From positions 1 to 50,204 of the forward strand of contig CAIQJJ010000492.1 in NCBI GenBank assembly GCA_903872065.1: a stretch of DNA of 50,204 nt, in the 5' to 3' direction. Under the pieces are notes generated by a model that had not been told where the DNA came from, did not search any database, and saw only the letters and a program-made list of their open reading frames with translations. Numbering within the stretch: the stretch's first letter is position 1; every line of letters starts with the position of its first letter. Shown piece after piece: positions 25,834 through 33,168 of the stretch. This stretch comes from an uncultured Anaerolineales bacterium. GTDB lineage: Bacteria; Chloroflexota; Anaerolineae; Anaerolineales; UBA4823. The position numbers were made by a program, and so were the translations under genes.

Positions 25834-25907
25834 TCGGGGCGGCCGGACTCGAACCGGCGACCCCCGCGTCCCAAACGCGGTGCGCTGCCGAACTGCGCTA
25901 CACCCCG
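25834..25907 (-). tRNA. tRNA-Pro (anticodon TGG)
   Basis: The 74-base cloverleaf has an acceptor CGGGGTG/CGCCCCG (one G-T), a D stem GCGC/GCGC, an anticodon stem CCGCG/CGCGG with loop TTTGGGA (anticodon TGG), a T arm GCCGG-TTCGAGT-CCGGC and discriminator A. The 3' CCA is not encoded. Confidence 0.96.
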
Positions 25908-25916
25908 GTAACTGAG

Positions 25917-25946
25917 AGTATAATCTGAACTATGAATAACCGTCAA
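25917..25946. promoter_or_regulatory. Overlapping divergent promoters: tRNA-Pro (-) and methyltransferase (+)
   Basis: On the - strand TTGACG (25946-25941), 18 bases and TATACT (25922-25917) predict a start about three bases before the tRNA. On the + strand TATAAT (25919-25924) ends seven bases before the methyltransferase ATG. The two -10 boxes share four bases. Confidence 0.6.
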
Positions 25947-26687
25947 GGATTTGCTACCCCCAACTCGTTTGCAATTTTGTACCATGCCCATCATACGCGT
26001 CACCCGGATGATCTGGCCTTTTTTAGCCGCCTGGCAGAGCAATATGGTGGGCCAATTTTGGAGTTAGGCTGCGGGACCGGGCGCGTCGCGCTCCCATTGA
26101 GTCAACAAGGACACCGCGTCTTGGGCCTGGATGCGGACGTCCACATGCTGGCGCATTTCCATTCTTTCGCCAAACTGCCTGTCTTTCAAGCGGATATGGC
26201 CGCCTTTCGCCTGGCCATCCAATTTCCCTTAATTTTGCTGCCCTGCAATACCTGGAGTACACTCTCGGCGACCACGCGCCAGGCAACCCTGGCGCGCGTG
26301 AAGGAACACCTGGCGCCCAATGGCATCTTTGTAGTCAGCATGCCCAATCCAATCCTGTTGGCGAGTCTGCCGCGCCGGGGCGCGCCGGAGGTGGAAGAAG
26401 TTTTCCCCCATCCGCTGGATGGCGAGCCGGTGCAAGTGAGCAGCGCCTGGCTGCGGGGGGCGCATTTCCTCACCTTTACCTGGCATTATGATTATCTCCG
26501 CGCGGATGGAGTGACCGAACGCGTCACGGCCCAGGCGCGGCACGAACTGTTGAGCGTCGAGGGCTATCTTGCCGAATTTGCTGCCGCCGGCTTGAAAATG
26601 GTAAGCCTGTATGGAGACTTTGATGAGTCTGCCTACACGCCAGAATCCAGTTATCTGATTAGCCTTTTGAGCAAAGAAAACGCCTGA
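25932..26687 (+). CDS. SAM-dependent methyltransferase (class I)
   Basis: The 251-residue protein has the SAM-binding motif PILELGCGTGRVALPLSQQG (about 37-56), an acidic strand end VLGLDAD, and motif IV-like PLILLPCNTWSTL followed by LKEHLAPNGIFVVSMPNP. It belongs to the general small-molecule methyltransferase group; the substrate is not predictable. The ATG begins seven bases after a -10 box and lacks a Shine-Dalgarno sequence. Its promoter overlaps that of tRNA-Pro. Confidence 0.88.
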   Translation: MNNRQGFATPNSFAILYHAHHTRHPDDLAFFSRLAEQYGGPILELGCGTGRVALPLSQQGHRVLGLDADVHMLAHFHSFAKLPVFQADMAAFRLAIQFPLILLPCNTWSTLSATTRQATLARVKEHLAPNGIFVVSMPNPILLASLPRRGAPEVEEVFPHPLDGEPVQVSSAWLRGAHFLTFTWHYDYLRADGVTERVTAQARHELLSVEGYLAEFAAAGLKMVSLYGDFDESAYTPESSYLISLLSKENA

Positions 26688-26694
26688 AGAGGAA

Positions 26695-26748
26695 TTGACA
26701 AGTTCTATCAAATTTCTAACACGGCGCTATCGTTTCTCTGATAGAGCC
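26695..26748 (+). promoter_or_regulatory. Candidate hsp20 promoter with inverted repeat at the start site
   Basis: TTGACA (26695-26700) is a perfect -35 box; the best -10 at 16 bases is a weak TAACAC. An inverted repeat GGCGCTATC/GATAGAGCC (26723-26748, one mismatch, 8-base gap) would cover the start site. It is not CIRCE. It may bind a heat-shock repressor or form an RNA hairpin. Confidence 0.45.
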
Positions 26749-26816
26749 AGGATATGATCAGGTCATCATAAATCAATCAATTGACCGTTTCCTACGGTGT
26801 GAATAAGGAGCAAAAA

Positions 26817-27254
26817 ATGATGACCTTCTATGTAAACCCCTATCGTCGTATGTCCCAACTGCGCCAGGCAATGGATCGCCTTTTGGAAGAGAATTTGACC
26901 GAACCAACTGCAAATGAACGTGAGATGACCCTGGCAGTAGATGTTTATGGTGAAGATGACGCTTTTGTCATCCGGGCATTAACGCCTGGCCTGGACGCGG
27001 AGGATGTGAGCATTGAGATTTTGAACAATACTGTGGCCTTGCGCGGCGAATTCAAGTGTGAAGACCTTCATGAAGGGCAGAACAGGTTTTTGACCTGTGA
27101 ACTTCCCAATGGACGTTTTGGCCGCGTGGTCACTCTCCCCACAGCGCTGGATGCGAGTAAAGCAGAAGCCAGCATCAAGAACGGCGTCTTGACCTTGCGC
27201 ATCCCCAAAGCAGAAGCGCATCGCCCGAAGACAATCAAAGTGTCTGTCGCTTAA
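26817..27254 (+). CDS. Small heat-shock protein Hsp20 (alpha-crystallin family)
   Basis: The 145-residue protein has a short N-terminal arm, an alpha-crystallin domain (LAVDVYGEDDAFVIRALTPGLDAEDVSIEI...NTVALRGEF...GRFGRVVTLPTALDASKAEASIKNGVLTLRIPKAE) and a short tail. This is the classic chaperone that holds unfolding proteins for refolding. Start ATG 26817 is preceded by AAGGAG; upstream in-frame codons lack support. An inverted repeat precedes it at the likely promoter. Confidence 0.94.
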   Translation: MMTFYVNPYRRMSQLRQAMDRLLEENLTEPTANEREMTLAVDVYGEDDAFVIRALTPGLDAEDVSIEILNNTVALRGEFKCEDLHEGQNRFLTCELPNGRFGRVVTLPTALDASKAEASIKNGVLTLRIPKAEAHRPKTIKVSVA

Positions 27255-27281
27255 GTGGCTTTATAGTTCACCTATTCAATG

Positions 27282-27356
27282 GCGCAGCCCTGGGCAAACT
27301 GCTCAGGGCTGCGCAACGGAACAACAAAGCAAGGCTGCGCGGATAGCGCGCGCAGC
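27282..27356. repeat. Two GC-rich hairpins downstream of hsp20
   Basis: The first has an 11-bp perfect stem (GCGCAGCCCTG 27282-27292 with 27304-27314). The second pairs GCTGCGC (27334-27340) with GCGCAGC (27350-27356). Neither is followed by a T-run on either strand. They may serve as a terminator region between convergent genes or as a REP-like element. Confidence 0.45.
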
Positions 27357-27378
27357 GGGTGAAATGAAACGGGGGCGA

Positions 27379-27594
27379 TTAAAAGGGCATAATCTTTTCA
27401 GTAAGGAATAAGATAAAAAAGCTCATCTCGCAAACCCAGACCAGCAGCATGGCGACAATCACCAGGCGTTGAGGGGCGGTCATTCCAAAAATGCGCGCGC
27501 TTGTTGGCTGGCGCGGCCGCTCTTCAACTACAAATTCATCAGGGTTTTCTTCTTCACTGCCCTGTTCAGCTTGTTTGCGAAGATCGTCGAACAT
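27379..27594 (-). CDS. Small single-span membrane protein, unknown function (71 aa)
   Basis: I do not recognise this protein. An acidic cytoplasmic N-terminus (MFDDLRKQAEQGSEEENPDE) is followed by one strongly hydrophobic segment (RLVIVAMLLVWVCEMSFFILFL) and a short tail. AGGAGG sits directly upstream of the ATG at 27594, which supports it as a real gene. It lies 51 bases after birA on the same strand. Confidence 0.65.
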   Translation of the reverse strand: MFDDLRKQAEQGSEEENPDEFVVEERPRQPTSARIFGMTAPQRLVIVAMLLVWVCEMSFFILFLTEKIMPF

Positions 27595-27645
27595 ACTTCC
27601 TCCTGTACATTTCAGGCTATGCAACCAAAGGCGAGAAGACCAGGC

Positions 27646-28476
27646 TTAACCTGCTTCTGACTTAAGCGGGCTAAGCCGCACCTCTCCAAACTGCACTGTG
27701 ACCACGTCGCCAGAGCGAACGGTTAACTTCAGCGAACCATCGGGCGTCAGACCAGCAATCTGACCTTCTCGCAGCAGAGGCAAGGCGCCGGTATCGCTGC
27801 TGCCTCGCCCTGAAAACACCTGCACCCATTCCCCGCGAAACGCCAGGCGGGATTCCCAGGCGCGCACAAAATCGGGCCACCCCATTCGCTTGCGCCAACG
27901 CAAAAATTCAACCAGCACCGCGCGCAGCATTTCCAACCGATCAACTGGACGTCCCAAAACATCCTCGACGCTGGTCGCGGGGAAGCGCAAAGCGGAAGCT
28001 GGCAGCACCGCGCCATCTACCGAGGCCGAAGCGACATTAATTCCCAGGCCCAAAACAACTGCCGCCAGGTCACTGCCGGTCCACTGCGCCTCGGCCAACA
28101 CCCCGGCCACTTTACGACGGTTCAAAATCACATCATTCGGCCATTTGATCTGGGCCGGCAAGCGATAGGTATTGCGCAGGGCGTCGCAGATTGCCAACGC
28201 GCCAAGCGCCGTCATACGCGGCAAAACATCGCTATCTTCAAGCGTCGGGTATAAGACGACACTTACCGCTAATGCAACCCCACGCGGGGTGATCCACTGT
28301 CGCCCCGATCGCCCACGGCCAGCCGTCTGTTCATCGGCCAAAATCAGCGAAAGATTCGGCGCGCCTTCCGCAATCCAACGCGCGGCCTGATCGTTGGTAG
28401 ACCCCACTTGATCATAATAGCGGATGCTCCCCAGAGGTAAATCAACTAATGAGCGTTCCAGAGTTTGTTGATCCAT
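27646..28476 (-). CDS. birA: Biotin-[acetyl-CoA-carboxylase] ligase
   Basis: The protein is about 276 residues. The catalytic domain shows VGSTNDQAARWI, the biotinyl-AMP loop GRGRSGRQW, KWPNDVILNRRKVAGVLAEA and GLGINV, followed by a small C-terminal SH3-like domain (about 230-275). It attaches biotin to carboxylase carrier proteins. There is no N-terminal DNA-binding domain, so it is not a bifunctional repressor. ATG 28476 lies six bases beyond a TACAAT box and has no ribosome site; a TTG at 28482 is in frame. Confidence 0.92.
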   Translation of the reverse strand: MDQQTLERSLVDLPLGSIRYYDQVGSTNDQAARWIAEGAPNLSLILADEQTAGRGRSGRQWITPRGVALAVSVVLYPTLEDSDVLPRMTALGALAICDALRNTYRLPAQIKWPNDVILNRRKVAGVLAEAQWTGSDLAAVVLGLGINVASASVDGAVLPASALRFPATSVEDVLGRPVDRLEMLRAVLVEFLRWRKRMGWPDFVRAWESRLAFRGEWVQVFSGRGSSDTGALPLLREGQIAGLTPDGSLKLTVRSGDVVTVQFGEVRLSPLKSEAG

Positions 28477-28482
28477 ACTCAA

Positions 28483-28488
28483 ATTGTA
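28483..28488 (-). promoter_or_regulatory. -10 box immediately upstream of birA
   Basis: TACAAT on the - strand ends six bases before the ATG at 28476, which predicts transcription starting at or next to the start codon. No clear -35 box is visible. Confidence 0.4.
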
Positions 28489-28529
28489 CCTTAAGAGAAA
28501 AGAAGGCAGGTTTATTTTCGGGCCGATCT

Positions 28530-29189
28530 TTAATCGGCGGCTTCCGCTTTAGGGCGCATCCGCTCTTTAAGCACTTCAATCACCGCCGGCAGCACCGAAA
28601 CCAAAATAATGGCAATGATGACAATCGAGAAGTTCTGCTCGACAAAAGGCAGGTTGCCAAAGAAATATCCAGCAAAAGAAAATAAGGCAACCCACAAAAT
28701 ACCACCGATCACATTATAAGAAATAAATTTGGCATAAGTCATTGCGCCAACGCCGGCCACGAACGGCGCAAAAGTGCGCACAATCGGCACAAAGCGCGCC
28801 AGGATGATGGTTTTGCCGCCATGCTTCTCATAAAAAGCATGGGTGCGATCGAGATATTCCTTTTTCAAAAAGCGGCTGTTACTGGTAAATGCCTTTGGGC
28901 CAATATAGTGGCCGATCCAGTAGTTAACGGTATCGCCAATGATCGCCGCGATGCTGAGCAAAATGAACAGAAAAACGATATTGAGGGGGCTGCCATCTAT
29001 CGAAGCCAGAGCCCCGGCAGCAAAGATCAGCGAGTCGCCGGGCAAAAATGGGGTAACCACCAGCCCGGTTTCCATAAAGATCACCAGGAACAAGAGAATA
29101 TACGAACCAGCCTGATATTGCTGAATAATTATATTCAGATATTTATCCAGGTGAAGAAATAGATCGATCAAAGAGAGAATCAGATTCAT
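28530..29189 (-). CDS. DedA family membrane protein
   Basis: The 219-residue polytopic protein has the DedA/SNARE-associated pattern: [92 protein letters not shown]. DedA proteins are membrane transporters or scramblases, several of which move undecaprenyl-phosphate or phospholipids. The ATG overlaps the stop of the PrsW-like gene (ATGA), so it is translated from the same message as that gene and probably as the selenoprotein gene. Confidence 0.93.
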   Translation of the reverse strand: MNLILSLIDLFLHLDKYLNIIIQQYQAGSYILLFLVIFMETGLVVTPFLPGDSLIFAAGALASIDGSPLNIVFLFILLSIAAIIGDTVNYWIGHYIGPKAFTSNSRFLKKEYLDRTHAFYEKHGGKTIILARFVPIVRTFAPFVAGVGAMTYAKFISYNVIGGILWVALFSFAGYFFGNLPFVEQNFSIVIIAIILVSVLPAVIEVLKERMRPKAEAAD

Positions 29190-30496
29190 GAAAGTACCTC
29201 AGAAGAAATTTTTGCCTCACCCGCATCATCCACTCCATTGGATGAGATTGTCACAGGCGAGGGAGAAATTGTTGATAAAACCGGCAGCTGGCTCAACCTG
29301 CGCCGTAGGGTAGCATTAAAGCTGAGCAAACCAAAGATCAACAGCACCCCAAAGGCGCTCGCCAGGCCTATCTGAAGCGCTGCCAAAGGTGAAAATTCAG
29401 CCGCTGTGGACGGCTGCAAGGTAAGCAGAGCAGCCGCGACAGTCATCCCATTCCACAAACCGTGGATCAGGACTGCAATCCCATAGACGAACGCTAATCG
29501 GAAATAGCGTTTCTCTGCCCAGGCCGAAGCCAAAGCCCAGCCCATTAAACCGGCGGTGAAAATGTGCATGGCGGCCGTTCCCCAGCGTGCGATGACGATT
29601 GTCGTCCAACTTGCCCCGGCCGCGCTGCCTGCACTCAGGCTTTCTATCAACGACATCCCTGCGCCGCACAACAAACCACTGACAAAACCTTCGGATGAGG
29701 TAAGCCGGCGGCCAGCCAACAACCACACCCCGATGGGTTTAAGCGCTTCCTCAACCAGGGGGACGATCGCTGAGAAGTAAGCCAAGAGCAAATAAATCAC
29801 CATCGGCTGGCGGAGATATGATTCTACCAGAGGAAAGAAAGAAGTGGGGTCCGAAGGAGCAGATTGGATTTTCTGCGCCAGGTCTTGCAGAGCAGCTGCC
29901 TGCTCTGGTTGGAGGACGATTGCCAGACTGCCCAAGATCAGCAGCAGCAAACCGACAAACAATTCTGTTCCCAACATCAACAGCGGCCCAAGCGTCAACC
30001 CACTGGCTAAGATGCCCCAGGCGCGCTGAGGCGCAACCGCTGGCAGCCCATGCCTTCCCAGGTTAACCAACCACAACACAGGAATAGAAATCGCCAGAAC
30101 ATGCGCGGCGGGCAAGATCAGCCATGCCAGCGCAGTGGAACGAATGGCCCAATCGCCAAGCCATAGGGCAAGCGGCAGCGCTATCAACAGCAGCAAGTTC
30201 CCCACCCGCCAGGCAGCGGGCGGCAGCCAGGGTTTGGTTGGCCTCCGCCCAGCCAGGCGCAAAAGGGCATAAACCGCGGATGGACACAGCAGCAGGCCGG
30301 CAAAGAACAGTGTTCCAGCCAGCACAAACTCGCTCATCGTTTGATCGCCGCCCGCCGCCCCGGCCAGGTCGAACATCCCAACCAACAGCAGCAGCCCCGC
30401 CAAGGCAAACGCCCCTAAGGCCGCCGCCAGGCTCAAGATGAACTGAAGCGCCGAGTACAGATCAAAATCCGTTGAACGAGTTTGGGATAGGGACAT
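29186..30496 (-). CDS. PrsW-family intramembrane metalloprotease-like protein
   Basis: This protein of about 436 residues has around ten membrane segments. The CPBP/PrsW-type catalytic pieces are visible: [19 protein letters not shown] (the EE pair), [38 protein letters not shown] (His) and [14 protein letters not shown] (His...Asn). PrsW relatives cleave membrane-bound anti-sigma factors. A target could be the anti-sigma-like protein at 10241-11278, but that is speculative. The ATG begins one base after the stop of the selenoprotein gene and the end overlaps dedA. Confidence 0.82.
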   Translation of the reverse strand: MSLSQTRSTDFDLYSALQFILSLAAALGAFALAGLLLLVGMFDLAGAAGGDQTMSEFVLAGTLFFAGLLLCPSAVYALLRLAGRRPTKPWLPPAAWRVGNLLLLIALPLALWLGDWAIRSTALAWLILPAAHVLAISIPVLWLVNLGRHGLPAVAPQRAWGILASGLTLGPLLMLGTELFVGLLLLILGSLAIVLQPEQAAALQDLAQKIQSAPSDPTSFFPLVESYLRQPMVIYLLLAYFSAIVPLVEEALKPIGVWLLAGRRLTSSEGFVSGLLCGAGMSLIESLSAGSAAGASWTTIVIARWGTAAMHIFTAGLMGWALASAWAEKRYFRLAFVYGIAVLIHGLWNGMTVAAALLTLQPSTAAEFSPLAALQIGLASAFGVLLIFGLLSFNATLRRRLSQLPVLSTISPSPVTISSNGVDDAGEAKISSEVLS

Positions 30497-30497
30497 A

Positions 30498-31805
30498 CTA
30501 CTTTTCAATAATTTCAATGCTCAAAATCGAGTCGCCATCTGGAAGCGTCCCCTCTTGGGATGGATCGCGCGGGGTAATTTGTTCGACCAAGTCCATCCCA
30601 TCAATCACCTCGCCAAAAATGGTGTGTTTTCCATCCAAATGAGTGGCCGCCGCCAGGGTGATGAAAAACTGGCTGCCGTTGGTATTCGGCCCGCTGTTCG
30701 CCATGGCTAATAAGCCGGGCCGGTCAAAGCTTTGCGCGGCGTCAATTTCATCAGAAAAACCATAACCTGGGCCGCCATAGCCTGTGCCGGATGGGTCGCC
30801 GGCCTGCGCCATGAAGCCCGGCAGTACGCGGTGGAAAGTGACGCCATTGTACCAACCATCCCGCGCCAGGTAAACGAAGTTATTGACCGTCAGCGGGGCC
30901 TTGTCGGCATAGAGTTTCAAGGTAACAGCGCCAGTTTTTAGATGGATCACCGCTTCGTACTGTTTTTTTGCATCAATGATCATTGGGGGGCAAGTGCTAA
31001 ACTGCCGCTTTTCAAGCAGCATGAGCTTTACCACCGTTGCAACCACCTCATAGCTTTTGGGCAGATTATCGGGCCAGATTTGGTTGTTGATCACCAAAAA
31101 CGGCGTGCCGGGCAAACCGATATTTTGGCCGTTATCCCAGGCGTCCTGGGCCTTTTTCACCAGTGCATCGCTGGTTAAATCTTTGACAAACTTCTCTTTA
31201 TCCAGTTTCAGCGTTGCAGATTGCGTCTCCAGCCAGGCTTGAAAATCTTCAACCGTCATGGCAGACCAGGTTTGTTGTCCAGCAAAAAGCAGATCGTGCA
31301 TCTGCCAGAACTTGCCCTGCAAACCAGCCGCCTCAGCGGCTTGGGCGGACAAAGCGGCTTTATCGTGGATGCTCATCAATGGGAAATGACGATATACGAA
31401 ACGAACGTCGTTCGGGAAATCTTCAGCGAGACGCGCCATCACGGGCGCGACAGAAGCGCAGCCCGGTCACTGAAAATCGCTGTATTCAATCAACGTAACT
31501 GTCGCCGTTTCTGGGCCAGTGACCCAATCCTGGGCAGTTACGCCGCCAAAAACCGATTCGGGCGTGGGGCCAGTGGTGGGTTTGGCGCTTGAGACAGTAC
31601 AACCTGGCATCACATCGCCAGATTTGATCTCCAGCGTCTTGGTGGGCTGAGGCGGCAGCGTCTTGGCAACAGCCAGTGTAGCCGGCGAAACCTTTTGCGT
31701 CGGCTGCTTTGGCTGTTCCACCTGCGAGGTCGGCATCGGACTGGGCGAAGCCTGTACACAGGCTGCCAGCGCCAATGCAATCAATAGCAAAAACCATTTT
31801 TTCAT
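30498..31805 (-). CDS. Probable selenocysteine-containing DsbA/thioredoxin-like lipoprotein fused to a cyclophilin domain (TGA at 31469-31467 read as Sec)
   Basis: One frame of 435 codons is interrupted only by a TGA at codon 113. Upstream are a lipoprotein signal (LALAAC, Cys16), a Pro/Thr/Gln linker and the DsbA strand VTLIEYSDFQ. Downstream, in the same frame, come PGC ASVAPVMARLAEDFPNDVRF, the helical insertion and the cis-Pro loop GLPGTPFLVINN (Pro235). The TGA therefore sits at the first Cys of CPxC, giving U-P-G-C with the resolving Cys116 kept. Residues about 281-435 form a peptidyl-prolyl isomerase (GVTFHRVLPGFMAQAGDP, NGSQFFITLA, HTIFGEV). It should act outside the membrane as a thiol oxidoreductase coupled to prolyl isomerisation. 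AAGGAAGG precedes the ATG. A Cys-to-stop mutation or base error is the alternative, giving two fragments (31467-31805; 30498 to about 31442). Confidence 0.78.
31432..31469 (-). promoter_or_regulatory. Candidate bacterial SECIS element overlapping the Sec codon
   Basis: On the - strand, after the UGA (31469-31467), CGCGCC (31449-31444) pairs with GGCGCG (31437-31432) around the six-base loop CGUGAU. The loop starts 23 bases after the UGA and has G at its second position, as bacterial SECIS elements usually require. A competing fold, CGGGC-bulged U-GCG/CGC-GCCCG (31465-31442), also carries a bulged U like that in fdhF. Only SelB binding tests could choose between them. Confidence 0.55.
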
Positions 31806-31835
31806 GTAGTACCTTCCTTATGAGATATTGCCTCA

Positions 31836-31856
31836 ATTGTACCATCCTGGTACACT
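31836..31856. promoter_or_regulatory. Divergent -10 boxes for the selenoprotein operon and the esterase gene
   Basis: On the - strand TACAAT (31841-31836) would give a leader of about 24 bases containing AAGGAAGG. On the + strand TACACT (31851-31856) lies ten bases before the esterase ATG. The starts of the two genes are only 61 bases apart. Confidence 0.4.
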
Positions 31857-31866
31857 GGAGAGCATT

Positions 31867-32859
31867 ATGAAGCGCATTTATTTTGGGTTAACTATTTTAA
31901 CGTTTGTATTTGGGCTGGCGGCCCTAACGCTCTCCGCTTGCGCGCCGCGCGCCGCACGGGCGGAGGCCAATCGCAATGTGCAAAGCCCGGCAGTTTCCCC
32001 AACGCAGGAAGATATGCGTCAGGCAGCCAGCGCGACGCCAGTCCCCGTCACAAACACACCCCCTCCCACCCCAACCCCTACTATCCAGGCCTCAGCAACC
32101 CCATCGCCTCTCCCAAGCACAACCGCCTCCCCACAGCCAACTTTCGAGACTTGTTGGTTAAATGGCGGGCGCATCTTACGCGATTGGGAAAGAACTTATC
32201 TGTTGAAATTTCCTCTTACGTACCGTGTCTATCTGCCGCCATGTTATGAAGAACACAGCGACCAATTTTATCCGGTGTTGTATTTAATTCACGGGCAGAG
32301 TTATACCGATGATCAGTGGGATCGCATGGGAATCGATGAAATGGCCGATCTCTTAATGGCGACCGGCGAAATTCCACCTTTCATTATTGTCATGCCCCAA
32401 GACCGCATCTGGACGCAGCCCAGCGAAGATGGTTTCGGCGAGGCGGTGATGAAGGTGTTGATTCCGCTGATTGATCAAGAATATCGCACGATTGCCTCTC
32501 GCGAGGGGCGCGCCATAGGCGGCTTGTCGCGCGGCGCATCTTGGGCCATTCACCTGGGATTTTCGCAATGGGAATGGTTTTCGGTGATCGGGGCGCACAG
32601 CCCGCCAGTGTTCTGGGAAGATGTGCCATACGTGGCAGCCTGGATTGATCGCATCCCACCGGGGGCGGCGATGCGAGTTTACATGGATATTGGCGTAGAG
32701 GATAGAAAAGAAATTATGGATTCGGCCGTCTGGTTTGAAGGTTTGCTAACGAAAAAAGGCGTGGCGCATGAATGGCATCTCTTCCAGGGCGCGCACGACG
32801 AAAATTACTGGACGAAAAATATTGAACGTTACTTGCGTTGGTACGCGGCAGATTGGTGA
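31867..32859 (+). CDS. Esterase D/tributyrin-esterase-like lipoprotein (alpha/beta hydrolase)
   Basis: The protein is 330 residues. A lipoprotein signal (LTLSAC) and a Thr/Pro-rich spacer to about residue 90 are followed by a PF00756-type esterase. Its landmarks are TYRVYLPPCYEE, YPVLYLIHGQSYTDDQW, the nucleophile elbow GGLSRGASWAI (GxSxG), and C-terminal FQGAHDENYW with the likely catalytic His. The family includes feruloyl esterases, S-formylglutathione hydrolase and enterochelin esterases; exterior location suggests ester cleavage on polymers or siderophores. ATG 31867 with GGAG six bases upstream is chosen over a longer in-frame start that crosses the promoter. Confidence 0.87.
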   Translation: MKRIYFGLTILTFVFGLAALTLSACAPRAARAEANRNVQSPAVSPTQEDMRQAASATPVPVTNTPPPTPTPTIQASATPSPLPSTTASPQPTFETCWLNGGRILRDWERTYLLKFPLTYRVYLPPCYEEHSDQFYPVLYLIHGQSYTDDQWDRMGIDEMADLLMATGEIPPFIIVMPQDRIWTQPSEDGFGEAVMKVLIPLIDQEYRTIASREGRAIGGLSRGASWAIHLGFSQWEWFSVIGAHSPPVFWEDVPYVAAWIDRIPPGAAMRVYMDIGVEDRKEIMDSAVWFEGLLTKKGVAHEWHLFQGAHDENYWTKNIERYLRWYAADW

Positions 32860-32923
32860 AGGCAAACTGGAAGAGGCGTGGAAAATTCGATCAAATTTCT
32901 TAAGCACAAACAAAAATTTCGAG

Positions 32924-32929
32924 TATAAT
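32924..32929 (+). promoter_or_regulatory. -10 box of tRNA-Leu
   Basis: A perfect TATAAT lies 32 bases before the tRNA. The -35 region (TTAAGC at 32900-32905, 18-base spacing) is weak. Confidence 0.5.
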
Positions 32930-32961
32930 ACAGGACAGTTGAAGGGGCAGCACAAGCAAAC

Positions 32962-33045
32962 GCCGAAGTGGCGGAATTGGCAGACGCGCACGACTCAAAA
33001 TCGTGTACCCGGAAGGGTATGAGGGTTCGATTCCCTCCTTCGGCA
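32962..33045 (+). tRNA. tRNA-Leu (anticodon CAA)
   Basis: The 84-base tRNA has an acceptor GCCGAAG/CTTCGGC, an anticodon stem CACGA/TCGTG with loop CTCAAAA (anticodon CAA), a long class II variable arm TACCCGGAAGGGTA, a T arm GAGGG-TTCGATT-CCCTC and discriminator A. The 3' CCA is not encoded. Confidence 0.96.
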
Positions 33046-33053
33046 CAGAGATG

Positions 33054-33109
33054 GCGGCGGTTGGTTCTCTCCTTTCCTTTTAGTAAGGAGAACAGTGACT
33101 GCCGCTTTT
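33054..33109 (+). terminator. Terminator after tRNA-Leu
   Basis: GCGGCGGT (33054-33061) pairs with ACTGCCGC (33098-33105), and an inner GTTCTC/GAGAAC stem extends it. TTTT follows. It ends just before the glgC -10 box. Confidence 0.6.
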
Positions 33110-33114
33110 GCGTT

Positions 33115-33120
33115 TATAAT
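33115..33120 (+). promoter_or_regulatory. -10 box of glgC
   Basis: TATAAT six bases after the tRNA-Leu terminator predicts a leader of about 42 bases ending in AGGAGG (33154-33159). No convincing -35 box is visible. Confidence 0.45.
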
Positions 33121-33168
33121 TGGGGGTATCTTTGGCGAGTCTCGATATCCCACAGGAGGTTTCCAATT

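Noticed and set aside
31442..31805. Simple pseudogene or base error at the TGA of the DsbA-cyclophilin gene
   Set aside because: Kept only as the alternative. The frame is otherwise intact for 435 codons, the signal peptide, resolving Cys, cis-Pro and isomerase motifs are all preserved, and the TGA falls exactly on the redox Cys.
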